Source of the DNA: Acidobacteriota bacterium
Lineage (GTDB): Bacteria > Acidobacteriota > Polarisedimenticolia > Polarisedimenticolales > Polarisedimenticolaceae
Length of the DNA stretch: 64,000 bases
Assembly (NCBI GenBank): GCA_029861955.1
Contig: JAOTYK010000012.1
Span: 1 to 64,000 of the forward strand
Reading direction: 5' to 3'
Part shown: piece by piece, positions 18,674 to 26,684 of the stretch
How the letters are laid out: the number at the start of each line of letters is the position of its first letter
Numbering within the stretch: the first letter of the stretch is position 1
The notes under the pieces: model-generated
What the model saw: only the letters and a program-made list of their open reading frames with translations
Told to the model about the DNA's origin: nothing
The model's database searches: none
Position numbers and translations under genes: made by a program

Positions 18674-20682
18674 TCGATGGGTACGTCGGCGACGGTCTTG
18701 CCGGTCGCACGGATGGCAGACTCGATCTTTCGCTCGAGCGATTCCCGTTGCTCCTCGTCGCCCATCGTCAAGGCTCGTCGCCACGTTGCCACCGCCTGCT
18801 CGTTTTCACCGATTCGATCGTAGAGATCACCTAGATGATCCAGGATCGTCACATCTTTTGGCAACTCGCGCGTGGCCCGCTCGAGAGGTTCCCGGGCCGC
18901 GGCGTAACGTTCCATCTGGAAATAGACCCATCCGAGGGAGTCGAGATAGGCTCCGTTGCTGGAGTCCACGTCCAGCGCCCGCTGGACCAGCATGAGCGCC
19001 TCCTCGAGGCGCTCCTTTCGCTCCGCGAGGCTGTAGCCGAGGAAATTCAACGAGGGTCCGTGCTGTGGGTCCAGACGAAACGCCTCCCGCATGTGGGTCT
19101 CGGACTCGTCGAATCGGCCCTGACGGTAGAGGTAGTCGCCGAAGTAGTAGTGAGAAGCGGCGTCTTCGGTGTCCTGCTCCACGCCGTCTCGATACAGTCG
19201 CTCGGCCAGCTTCCGCTTGCCGATCGCCGCGTAACGCTCCGCCAACTGGACACGGGCGAATCGGCCTTCGTTCTCGATGGCGGCCGCCACGAGCGTCTCG
19301 GCCTCGTCCCAGCGCTCTCGTTCGATCATCATCGAGGCTTCGTGATAGTCGGCAAGACCCGGTCGCTCCTGCTCACGGAGCCAGCGGACGAGATGCCCGA
19401 CTTCGTCCCAACTTTTCCTGGCGACGGCCGCGCGGGCACGCAGGTCCAGCGACTCGACGCCCTCCGCCTCCTCGAGTTGACCGAGGATCTCGGGAACCTG
19501 CGCAAGATCCTCACGGGCCAAGAGCAATCGGACGATCCGTCGTCGGATCGCGTCGCGGTAGCCGGACTCCTCCGGGCGATCGTCGGCGACGACCAACTCC
19601 AGCCCCGTGGAGAACGCTCGGATGGCTCCTTCCATATCACCCTGATCGGTCAAGATCTCACCCAGGAGGACCTGTGCGTCCGGCTCGGCCTGAATCTCTG
19701 CAGCCAGCTCGCGGGCCTCGTCCGCGGCGTCTCCCAGACGACCCATCTCGCGGTACATCCGCGCCAGGTTGTAGCGTAGCCCCGAGTCTCCGGGGCGGGC
19801 CTTCACCGCAAGCTCCAGAGCCGCCGTTCCCTCCGCGTCACGACCGAGCTTGAGCAGCGCTTCGCCGTAAAGGGCATGCGAGAGCGACGCCCGCTTTTCC
19901 GAGAGGGCGCCGGCCCCGAGGATCTCCACCACATCGCTCCAGGCAGACAGCTTGCTGGAGAGCTGGGCGGCCAACTGCAGGAGCCCCACGTCGTCGGGAT
20001 AACTGGCCAGGTAGTTTAACGATGTCCGCAACGCCTCCGGTTCGCGTGCGTCATCCAGGTAGAGCCGAACCAGGGAGATGGTCGCACTACGATCGCCCGG
20101 TCGTCGGGCCAGGAGTCGATCGAAGGTCGCGATGGCGCCCTCGACCTCGCCGGCCTGGAGATGCAGCCCGGCAGTGCGGCGGAGGACGTCGTCGTCATCG
20201 AGATCACGCTCGATCAATTTACTGTAGAAAGCCAGGGCCTTGCGACGGCTCTCCGGATCCGGTCGCGACCCGCCGAGGGCTTGCATCGCATGAAAGTCAC
20301 CAAGGAACAGAAGCGTCTCTGCGGATTCTCCATCCATCTCGAGCGCAACGCGGGCCAACTCTTCCGCGTCCTGGCGGCGTCCCATCCAGAGCATGAGTTC
20401 GGCACCCTGGACGTGGACACCCACCTCGTCGGGTTGCGCGGCGATCGCGGACCGAATCTCGTGGGCCGCCTTTCGAGTGTCCCCGCTACGGGCGGCGAAT
20501 ACCGCCCGCATCAGGTGTGCGTAGGCGTCACCTCGCTGCTCCGTTTCGGTCTTCGGGGTCCGCGCGTCCGGCCCGGAAGCCTGAGCGGAGGTCCAGCCGG
20601 CGAGCGAGAGCGCCAGGCTGCCGATCACGAGAGCCAGAGCCACGGCACGGAACCGTCGAATAGAGGGAAGCGAATCGTTCAT
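18670..20682 (-). CDS. Periplasmic TPR-repeat protein
   Basis: This 670-residue secreted protein has an N-terminal signal peptide (basic RRFR, then AVALALVIGSLALSLAG, cleavage after SAQA). The rest is packed with tetratricopeptide repeats from ~45 to ~640, for example YNLARMYREMGRLGDAADEA, HYYFGDYLYRQGRFDESET and LDSLGWVYFQMERYAAARE. The start is ATG at 20682, which overlaps the upstream stop as ATGA; the frame is open to 21120 but that stretch belongs to the upstream gene. TPR solenoids are adaptors; in known envelope systems (NlpI with Prc, LbcA with CtpA) they deliver substrates to S41 proteases. An S41 homologue lies one gene upstream here, so a similar role is plausible but not shown. 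Confidence 0.85.
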   Translation of the reverse strand: MNDSLPSIRRFRAVALALVIGSLALSLAGWTSAQASGPDARTPKTETEQRGDAYAHLMRAVFAARSGDTRKAAHEIRSAIAAQPDEVGVHVQGAELMLWMGRRQDAEELARVALEMDGESAETLLFLGDFHAMQALGGSRPDPESRRKALAFYSKLIERDLDDDDVLRRTAGLHLQAGEVEGAIATFDRLLARRPGDRSATISLVRLYLDDAREPEALRTSLNYLASYPDDVGLLQLAAQLSSKLSAWSDVVEILGAGALSEKRASLSHALYGEALLKLGRDAEGTAALELAVKARPGDSGLRYNLARMYREMGRLGDAADEARELAAEIQAEPDAQVLLGEILTDQGDMEGAIRAFSTGLELVVADDRPEESGYRDAIRRRIVRLLLAREDLAQVPEILGQLEEAEGVESLDLRARAAVARKSWDEVGHLVRWLREQERPGLADYHEASMMIERERWDEAETLVAAAIENEGRFARVQLAERYAAIGKRKLAERLYRDGVEQDTEDAASHYYFGDYLYRQGRFDESETHMREAFRLDPQHGPSLNFLGYSLAERKERLEEALMLVQRALDVDSSNGAYLDSLGWVYFQMERYAAAREPLERATRELPKDVTILDHLGDLYDRIGENEQAVATWRRALTMGDEEQRESLERKIESAIRATGKTVADVPID

Positions 20683-21929
20683 GAAGTCTCCATCCGTCTT
20701 CGAACCTCGATATCGAGGGACTGCAGACTCCGATCGAGAATCGGGGTCCCATCTATTGTACCGATGCCCGCGTCTGCGGCCATGCGTTCTGCCGACTGCC
20801 CCCGTTCGCCGTCCCAGATCTCTTTCAACCAACGGATTCCGGCAGGAGACCGGTACCAGCCCCAGCCGAATCGACTCAGCAGCCTCTCCTCCAGCAGGAG
20901 GCCATATGCCATCCCCCGGAGGAGCGATAGCCCCGGGGACTCGATCCCGTCCATGGTCATGCGGTCCGCGATGGTGGCGTCCTCCCCGGTTGCCCGTTTC
21001 CATGCCTCGTCCCGTTCCCCCGAAACGTAGGCCCAGGCGATACGGGGCGCCAGCAGCTCGCCCATCAGCAGTCCGTCGGCCAGTGAGCGATCGACCCGGA
21101 TTCCGTACTCGGCAAGCCAATCCGGATTGATGGCCAGTCGCGCGTGAAGCGTGCGGGCGCCTTGCCGAAACGCGGGGTCGCCCCAGCGCGCCTCGGCCAC
21201 ACCGACCTCCTCTCGGACGAATCGATCGCGTCGGGCCACGCCGATGGAACCCAACGAGTCGCGCAGGCCGGTCGGCCCTCCAAACCGTGATGGACCTGCG
21301 GCCGGCCCGAACCCATGCCAGCGATCGACGCCACGGTCGATCGCAGACGATGGCAGACGTTCGACCAGGTGACCGGGCCAGCGGAGATTCTGCCGATCCC
21401 TCAGACAGGCCTGGACCCGATCATCGAGGGGCTCCAGCATCTCCCGTTCGTAGTGTTCCAGCGGAAGGGCGTCGGCGGGACCCTCGACATGGGCGAACGC
21501 GGCCTGACGACCCGCCAGTCCCCAGTCGCGACAACGCTGGTCGATCCACTGGAATCGATCATGGATGATCGGTTCGAGGTCTCGGTAAAGCCGAGACCAA
21601 TCCCGCAGCCCACGCGTGCGCGCCTCCGATGCCGCGGGAAGCAGCATGCAACTCTCGACGTCAAGCTTCGGGGCCGCGGTCTCAACGATCGAACGCTCGC
21701 GAACCAAGAAGGGCTCTTCGCATCCATCGCGGATCGCCGCGATCAGTAGCGCGCGAAGCGTGGATCGACGACCGGGCTGGTCGTCCTCACGCAACGCCTC
21801 GAACGCGGAGCGCAACGAAGCGTCACGAACAAGATCCTGGAACCGTTCGCGGTCTGGACCGTCGAGACGGACGCCGTGTCGGAGCTGATCGTCGATGCCG
21901 GCCAGCCACGCGAGGGGCGAATGGGTCAC
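20679..21929 (-). CDS. Hypothetical 416-aa protein in envelope operon
   Basis: I do not recognise a family. The protein is mostly soluble and helix-rich, with many Arg, Asp and Trp residues and no signal peptide or membrane helix. Recognisable stretches include HDRFQWIDQRCRDWGLAGRQ, RWHGFGPAAGPSRFGG, LAINPDWLAEYGIRVD and RFGWGWYRSPAGIRWLKEIW. The start is GTG at 21929, 8 bases after the S41-gene stop, and the stop overlaps the TPR-gene ATG. Both neighbours are exported while this one appears cytoplasmic. Gene packing and coding-like composition support that it is real. Confidence 0.7.
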   Translation of the reverse strand: MTHSPLAWLAGIDDQLRHGVRLDGPDRERFQDLVRDASLRSAFEALREDDQPGRRSTLRALLIAAIRDGCEEPFLVRERSIVETAAPKLDVESCMLLPAASEARTRGLRDWSRLYRDLEPIIHDRFQWIDQRCRDWGLAGRQAAFAHVEGPADALPLEHYEREMLEPLDDRVQACLRDRQNLRWPGHLVERLPSSAIDRGVDRWHGFGPAAGPSRFGGPTGLRDSLGSIGVARRDRFVREEVGVAEARWGDPAFRQGARTLHARLAINPDWLAEYGIRVDRSLADGLLMGELLAPRIAWAYVSGERDEAWKRATGEDATIADRMTMDGIESPGLSLLRGMAYGLLLEERLLSRFGWGWYRSPAGIRWLKEIWDGERGQSAERMAADAGIGTIDGTPILDRSLQSLDIEVRRRMETS

Positions 21930-21937
21930 TGCGCGAT

Positions 21938-23107
21938 TCAGGCCGGCGGGTCGTCGGCGTTCGCGTCTTCCTTGATCCGATTCAGGACCTGTTGAAGCTG
22001 GTCGCCCTGGATGCCGATGTAGTTCTCGCCTTCACCGGAGACCTCAACGTCCGGGCGCACCCCGCTCTCGTACCAGCGGGACCCGGCCTCGGTCTCCCAG
22101 ACCGCCGCAGAGACCAGCAGTCCGACACCGGACTCCAGCTCGAACAGTCGCGCCTCGGACCCAAGTCCATATGTCTTCTCGCCGTAGACCGTGGCCTCCG
22201 CGTAGTCTCGCAGGAGGACCGTGAACGCTTCGGCCGCACCGGCCGTTGCCGAATTGACGAGCACCGCAACGCGCCCCTCCCAGATGGCCGGACCTCGTGT
22301 CCCCTGGACGGTTTCGAGTTGACGCCCGGAGGGTTCGCGAAGACGCAGGAGAGTCTTCTTGCCGAACCAGCGACCGACAACCGCGACGTCACGGGTGACG
22401 TCCTCGGCGACGTTTCGCAGATCGACAAGCAGCTCGGAGACACCACGGGAACCCACGTTACCGAGTTCGTCGGCCAACTGCTTCATATCGATCCTGGAGA
22501 GGTCGTCGATCTCTAGAACGGCGATGCCTTCCACGACCTCGACGCGATAGGCGGGCTCGCTGGGAATACGCCGTTGCAGCACAAGCTCGTTGCGCTGGAA
22601 GCCCTCACCGGGATCGACGATCTCGACCACGACATCCGTCCCGCTCTCGCCCGAGAGCGCGCGACGCGCCTGGGCCAGGGACAGGTTCCGGACCGGCAGG
22701 CCATCGATGCTACGTAGCTGGTCGCCGAGTTCGATGCCGGCCTCCGCTGCTGCGGATTCGGCGCGCAAAGCGACGACTTGCATGCTGCGTCCGGACTTGA
22801 GGAGCGTGAATCCCGGGTCGGCATCCCCCATAGTGGTGGCCTTCCAGGCTTCCACCTCTTCCGCCGAGAGAAATGCGCCCTGGGGATCCAGACCCGAGAG
22901 CATGCCCTCGTACGCTCCGCGGAGGGCCTCGTCGGAATCCAGAGGATCGACGTAATTTTCCATGACCAACGAGAGGACTTCCGCGAACAGTACGGCCTGA
23001 CGATACGAGGACTCGCCGGCTCCGACCTGAAGGAAGAACCCGCCGCCGACGAGCACGAGCGTCAACAATGTGGAAACGCTCAATAGTGTCACCCGGCCTG
23101 GTCGCAT
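21938..23107 (-). CDS. S41 (CtpA-like) peptidase homologue with degenerate active site
   Basis: This 389-residue protein has an N-terminal membrane/signal segment (VTLLSVSTLLTLVLVGGGFF), then the layout of C-terminal processing proteases: an N-terminal helical part with 'LDPQGAFLSAEE', a PDZ domain (~100-180) and an S41 catalytic domain (~190-360). The catalytic residues are not conserved. The Ser motif is replaced by NSATAGAAEAF (Thr288 where Ser is expected), the Lys in 'FGKG' is Leu315 in EKTYGLGSEAR, the Gln of 'VQ' is Ala319, and the NPGG oxyanion loop reads RNVAED. It is therefore predicted to be non-proteolytic or altered. It starts at ATG 23107 and sits directly after the EnvC-like gene, a pairing common for envC-ctpA. 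Confidence 0.88.
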   Translation of the reverse strand: MRPGRVTLLSVSTLLTLVLVGGGFFLQVGAGESSYRQAVLFAEVLSLVMENYVDPLDSDEALRGAYEGMLSGLDPQGAFLSAEEVEAWKATTMGDADPGFTLLKSGRSMQVVALRAESAAAEAGIELGDQLRSIDGLPVRNLSLAQARRALSGESGTDVVVEIVDPGEGFQRNELVLQRRIPSEPAYRVEVVEGIAVLEIDDLSRIDMKQLADELGNVGSRGVSELLVDLRNVAEDVTRDVAVVGRWFGKKTLLRLREPSGRQLETVQGTRGPAIWEGRVAVLVNSATAGAAEAFTVLLRDYAEATVYGEKTYGLGSEARLFELESGVGLLVSAAVWETEAGSRWYESGVRPDVEVSGEGENYIGIQGDQLQQVLNRIKEDANADDPPA

Positions 23108-23164
23108 GAAAAACTCCCTTGGAGGTTCAAGCTACCCCCGCCCAACCGACGATGCAAGCGTGCT

Positions 23165-24313
23165 TTATCGGGGACGCAACCAACGGGCGGGATCCACCGG
23201 CTTTCCCACCTCGCGAAGCTCGAAATAGAGAAAACTGCCTCGCAACGAGCCGCTGTCCCCCACGAGGCCGATTCGCTGTCCCGCATCGACACGTTCCCCG
23301 GACTCGACCAGCAACGCCGAGGCATGGGCGTAGATCGAGAGGACCTCGCTACCATGATCGACGATCGCCGTGAGGCCGTACCCACGCATCCATGCGGCGA
23401 AGACCACCTCGCCTTCGAAGACGGAATGGATCGGGCTGCCGAAACTCCCCTCGATATCCAACCCGGGATGCGGGACGCGGGTCTTGAATCGCGGATGGAT
23501 CTGGGTTCCGAACCCGGAGCTGACCTTGCCGCGTCCCGGCCAGTCCAGCAGCCCCTTGAACTTTCGGACGTCCAGCCCGGCAGCCCCGGCAGGCCGGCGC
23601 CCCTGCTCCTGAAAGCCTCCCACCCAGTCTCCAAGATCGTCCGCCGCCGTGCGCAGTTCCGCGAGGGCCGTTTCACGTCGTCGACTATCGGTGCGAATCG
23701 ACTCGAGGCGCGTCGTATGAAGCGAGCGGGCGTTGCGCAGACGCTTGCGCGCGTTGACCAGTTCGCTGGACACGCGACCGAGTTCCTGCTCCTGACCCAA
23801 CAGCTTCTTGCGCTCGACCTCGATCGTGGCTTCGGACTCTCGATACTCGCTGAGGATTCGCGCATCGCGGGAGCTGAGGAACGATGCGTAGCGGATGCCC
23901 TCGCCGCCGGTGGACGAACCGCTGTCGTCCAGGTGTCTTCGCAGCCAGTGGTTCTCGCCGGCCTTGTATTGTTCGCGAAGCCGAAACTGGAGGTACGTTC
24001 GACGTTGTTCCTGGGCCTCGCGAAGCGTTGCCAACGACGCCGACTGCCCGGCGATCGATTCCCGAACCGAGTCAACCTCGAGCTTGACCGCCTGCTGTTC
24101 GACTTCGCGGAGCTGTATCTCTGCGCTCAGTCGCTCCAATTTGCCCAGGATGCCCCGCTCGTCGCGCTTGAGACGCTCGAGCTCCAGTTCCAGGCGTTGG
24201 ATCTGCTGACGTAGCTGCTCGAGTCGGGCGGTCGAATCCGAGGATGCGTCGACGACCACCGGGAGGACTCCCAGCCAGACACCGATGAGCAACGCCGCAA
24301 CTCGGGGCCCCAT
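23165..24313 (-). CDS. EnvC-like LytM-domain murein hydrolase activator
   Basis: The 382-residue secreted protein has a signal peptide (VAALLIGVWLGVLPVVVDA) and long coiled coils between ~27 and ~215. The C-terminal LytM/M23 domain runs from ~275 to 382. As in E. coli EnvC, the catalytic H-x-H is absent: the segment reads FLYFELR at 361-367 where active M23 enzymes have HLHFE. EnvC-type factors do not cut peptidoglycan but switch on amidases at the division site. HPGLDIEG and SIYAHASAL are retained. The start is ATG at 24313, three bases after the upstream stop. An amidase partner is not in this window. Confidence 0.87.
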   Translation of the reverse strand: MGPRVAALLIGVWLGVLPVVVDASSDSTARLEQLRQQIQRLELELERLKRDERGILGKLERLSAEIQLREVEQQAVKLEVDSVRESIAGQSASLATLREAQEQRRTYLQFRLREQYKAGENHWLRRHLDDSGSSTGGEGIRYASFLSSRDARILSEYRESEATIEVERKKLLGQEQELGRVSSELVNARKRLRNARSLHTTRLESIRTDSRRRETALAELRTAADDLGDWVGGFQEQGRRPAGAAGLDVRKFKGLLDWPGRGKVSSGFGTQIHPRFKTRVPHPGLDIEGSFGSPIHSVFEGEVVFAAWMRGYGLTAIVDHGSEVLSIYAHASALLVESGERVDAGQRIGLVGDSGSLRGSFLYFELREVGKPVDPARWLRPR

Positions 24314-24315
24314 CG

Positions 24316-26547
24316 TTACAACATCGACTCGCCGTCGATGTTGGCCGGCGCGGCAACTCCCAGGGCTTCCAGGATCGTCGGCATCAGATCCACCATGGTG
24401 GGTGAATCGAGCCGAAGCGGACGATTCGAAAAGAGAATCCCCTGGACCAACTCCGGCTCCAGCGAGCAGTGATCTCCCGACCAGGCCTTGGTGTTGTCCT
24501 CGATCAGTTCGGCGCCGAAACCACCCAGGCTTGTCTGCCACGACACCCGGTAGCCCTCAGTGTTGCTCACCCGCAGATCGGGAATCAGACGGGGATCGAA
24601 ATCGCCATACATCTCCTCGCGCGTCCAGACGTTTGCGACGGGTTTCAGGCCTGTGGCCTCGTCGACGAGGCCCTCCAGACCCTCCTTGATTTGCTGGACG
24701 ACCGCGTCGTATTCCGGCCCGGGGAGGACCGTCCCGTTCCTCTCGCGACCCACGCGATTGATGTAGATACTCCCCAACCCCAGCGCGTAGGCCTTCGTCT
24801 GATCCCAGTCGACATGTGTAAAGAGGTCGCGGGTCTCGAAGAGCTTCTCCAGCGTCGCCTTGTCCGTCGGCTGATCCTTGAGAACGAGCAGCCCCTGATC
24901 GACGAGCCAGTTGTTGTAGTTCACGCCACGACGAAACGTGGAGAAGCCGTGATCCGAGCAGACGATGAACAGCGCCTCGTCGCCGGCCAGCTCCCGGGCA
25001 CGCCCGACGATGTCGTCCATCCGCTTGTAAGCCTTCAACATCTCACCGCGCCATCGCTCCGAACGAACCGGGTCGAACAACGGGTGGCCGGGATCCATGA
25101 ACTGCCAGAAGAGATGACCGATCCGGTCCGTGAAGTTGAAGATCTGCACGTAGAGATCCTGATCACGGCTGGCCAACATGCCTTCCATCATCTTTTCGTA
25201 CTGTGTAACCGTCTGCTCCATATCCTCGAGGAACAACGCCTCGTCCCCGAAACCCGAAGGCAACGACCAGGTGTCCAGGGCCCAACCGATCGTCTTGTAG
25301 AGACCGTAGCGGTCGTGCAAATCCTCCGAGAAGGACGGCGGAGACGCAAACTCGATCGCGTGACAGTCCGGATGAAAGTTCAATGGGCTGAAGTACAGCT
25401 CCAACTCCGGTTCGAGCTGGAGCAGCTTGAATTTTCCAAGACCCGTCAACGGCGACAACCGATCCACCAGCGCATTGACGGGAAAGTCCAGCTCGAACCA
25501 TTCACTCCACTCGCCGACCTGCAGCGTCTCCCGTCTACCGCCCAGTTCCACCGTGACCGTCGAATCCGTGGCCTCGATGGTTAGCGGTAGGTCCAGACGA
25601 CTCTTGATTCCCCTATCGTCCAACTCGAGCCGCGCGTCCCGACGGGCGTCCGACAATTCCTCGGGAGACGCCGCGGCCGTCATGCGGTCCACCTCGTACT
25701 CGTAGAACGGCTTGTTCAGCGGTCCCACCAACCGCGTCTCGATCGATCCTCTTCGGGCGGGTAACGCGATCAACTCGAGACTGAACTCGTTATCACCGGG
25801 GTCGTAGCGACGATCGGAGGTGTAAAACGAGGGCGTCCCGATGCGACCGCGCATATCCGGAACACCGAGACCTGAGAGCATCGCCCCATCGTCGAGAGGA
25901 TCGGCGGGAAACGTAGCCGGGACACGGATGATCGTGGCTCGCTTGCCCGCATCGGACGCCAGCTTCCAGAACGTGTCGCCCTGTCGATTGTTGATCGCCG
26001 TCGGGACCTCCCTGGGTAGGTAGGTCCGCGACACGGCACCCAGCCCGATCCCCGCAGCGACACCTAGGACGACCGCAACGACGAGGCCCATCTTTCGTTT
26101 ACGCAGCAGCATCGCAACGATGAGAACCAATATCGCGACAGCGACGCCCCCCATGGCGCCGAGATAGAGCGCGTTGTCTTCGCCAAAGAGAAACGTCTTT
26201 CTTGTCTCGCTGTTCATCGCGAAGTCCGGCAGGTAGTCATCGGGATTTCGCTTGAGAAAATCGAAGATCGCAGTTCCACCCGGATCGAGACCGGTCGCGA
26301 ACGACGACCAGGAGACCGGTGTCTGTGGTGGATTGGTGGGAAGTAACGGGGAGTAGCTGCCCTCGTCTCGCAGGCGGGCGAGGTTGGGGAGTTCTCCGGC
26401 ATCCATCCATTGCTCAACCAGCGCGGCGTCGGCACCATCGAAGCCGATCACGACGACCTTCGAAGGCGCGTCCGCGCTGAACAGCGGGCCGCTCACCATC
26501 AAGAGAAATACCGTAACTCCGACCCACCATCGAATTCTCACAGTCAC
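24316..26547 (-). CDS. Membrane-anchored alkaline-phosphatase-superfamily phosphodiesterase
   Basis: The 743-residue protein belongs to the type I phosphodiesterase/nucleotide pyrophosphatase group. After a signal or anchor helix (1-24) comes the metal-binding VVVIGFDGADA, then the nucleophile region PQTPVSWSSFATG, a distant FTDRIGHLFW, VCSDHGFSTF and SGDH near the C terminus. These are the usual Asp/His metal ligands. Two adjacent hydrophobic helices (~127-148 and ~153-172) are inserted within the catalytic domain after the nucleophile. The start is GTG at 26547; a second GTG two codons on is equally compatible with the GAGAGG site. The substrate is unknown. It heads the envelope block and is divergent from dnaB. 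Confidence 0.85.
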   Translation of the reverse strand: MTVRIRWWVGVTVFLLMVSGPLFSADAPSKVVVIGFDGADAALVEQWMDAGELPNLARLRDEGSYSPLLPTNPPQTPVSWSSFATGLDPGGTAIFDFLKRNPDDYLPDFAMNSETRKTFLFGEDNALYLGAMGGVAVAILVLIVAMLLRKRKMGLVVAVVLGVAAGIGLGAVSRTYLPREVPTAINNRQGDTFWKLASDAGKRATIIRVPATFPADPLDDGAMLSGLGVPDMRGRIGTPSFYTSDRRYDPGDNEFSLELIALPARRGSIETRLVGPLNKPFYEYEVDRMTAAASPEELSDARRDARLELDDRGIKSRLDLPLTIEATDSTVTVELGGRRETLQVGEWSEWFELDFPVNALVDRLSPLTGLGKFKLLQLEPELELYFSPLNFHPDCHAIEFASPPSFSEDLHDRYGLYKTIGWALDTWSLPSGFGDEALFLEDMEQTVTQYEKMMEGMLASRDQDLYVQIFNFTDRIGHLFWQFMDPGHPLFDPVRSERWRGEMLKAYKRMDDIVGRARELAGDEALFIVCSDHGFSTFRRGVNYNNWLVDQGLLVLKDQPTDKATLEKLFETRDLFTHVDWDQTKAYALGLGSIYINRVGRERNGTVLPGPEYDAVVQQIKEGLEGLVDEATGLKPVANVWTREEMYGDFDPRLIPDLRVSNTEGYRVSWQTSLGGFGAELIEDNTKAWSGDHCSLEPELVQGILFSNRPLRLDSPTMVDLMPTILEALGVAAPANIDGESML

Positions 26548-26684
26548 ACCCTCTCAAAATTCTCAGCGTCAAAGAGGTTAACACCGAGGACCCTTTGCGG
26601 CACATCGCCGCCTCGGCGCTGTGATACGATGCCTCCCTTCGCGGTCATTCTGTCCAACAATCTTCTTCGGGTGAGTCGTCGGTT

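Noticed and set aside
20683-21120. Long N-terminal extension of the TPR protein
   Set aside because: It overlaps the upstream gene in another frame; the signal peptide begins at the ATG at 20682 with an ATGA overlap.
23165-24313. Loss of H-x-H in the LytM domain as a novel pseudo-enzyme
   Set aside because: The same loss is the normal state of EnvC-type amidase activators, so it identifies the subfamily rather than being new.
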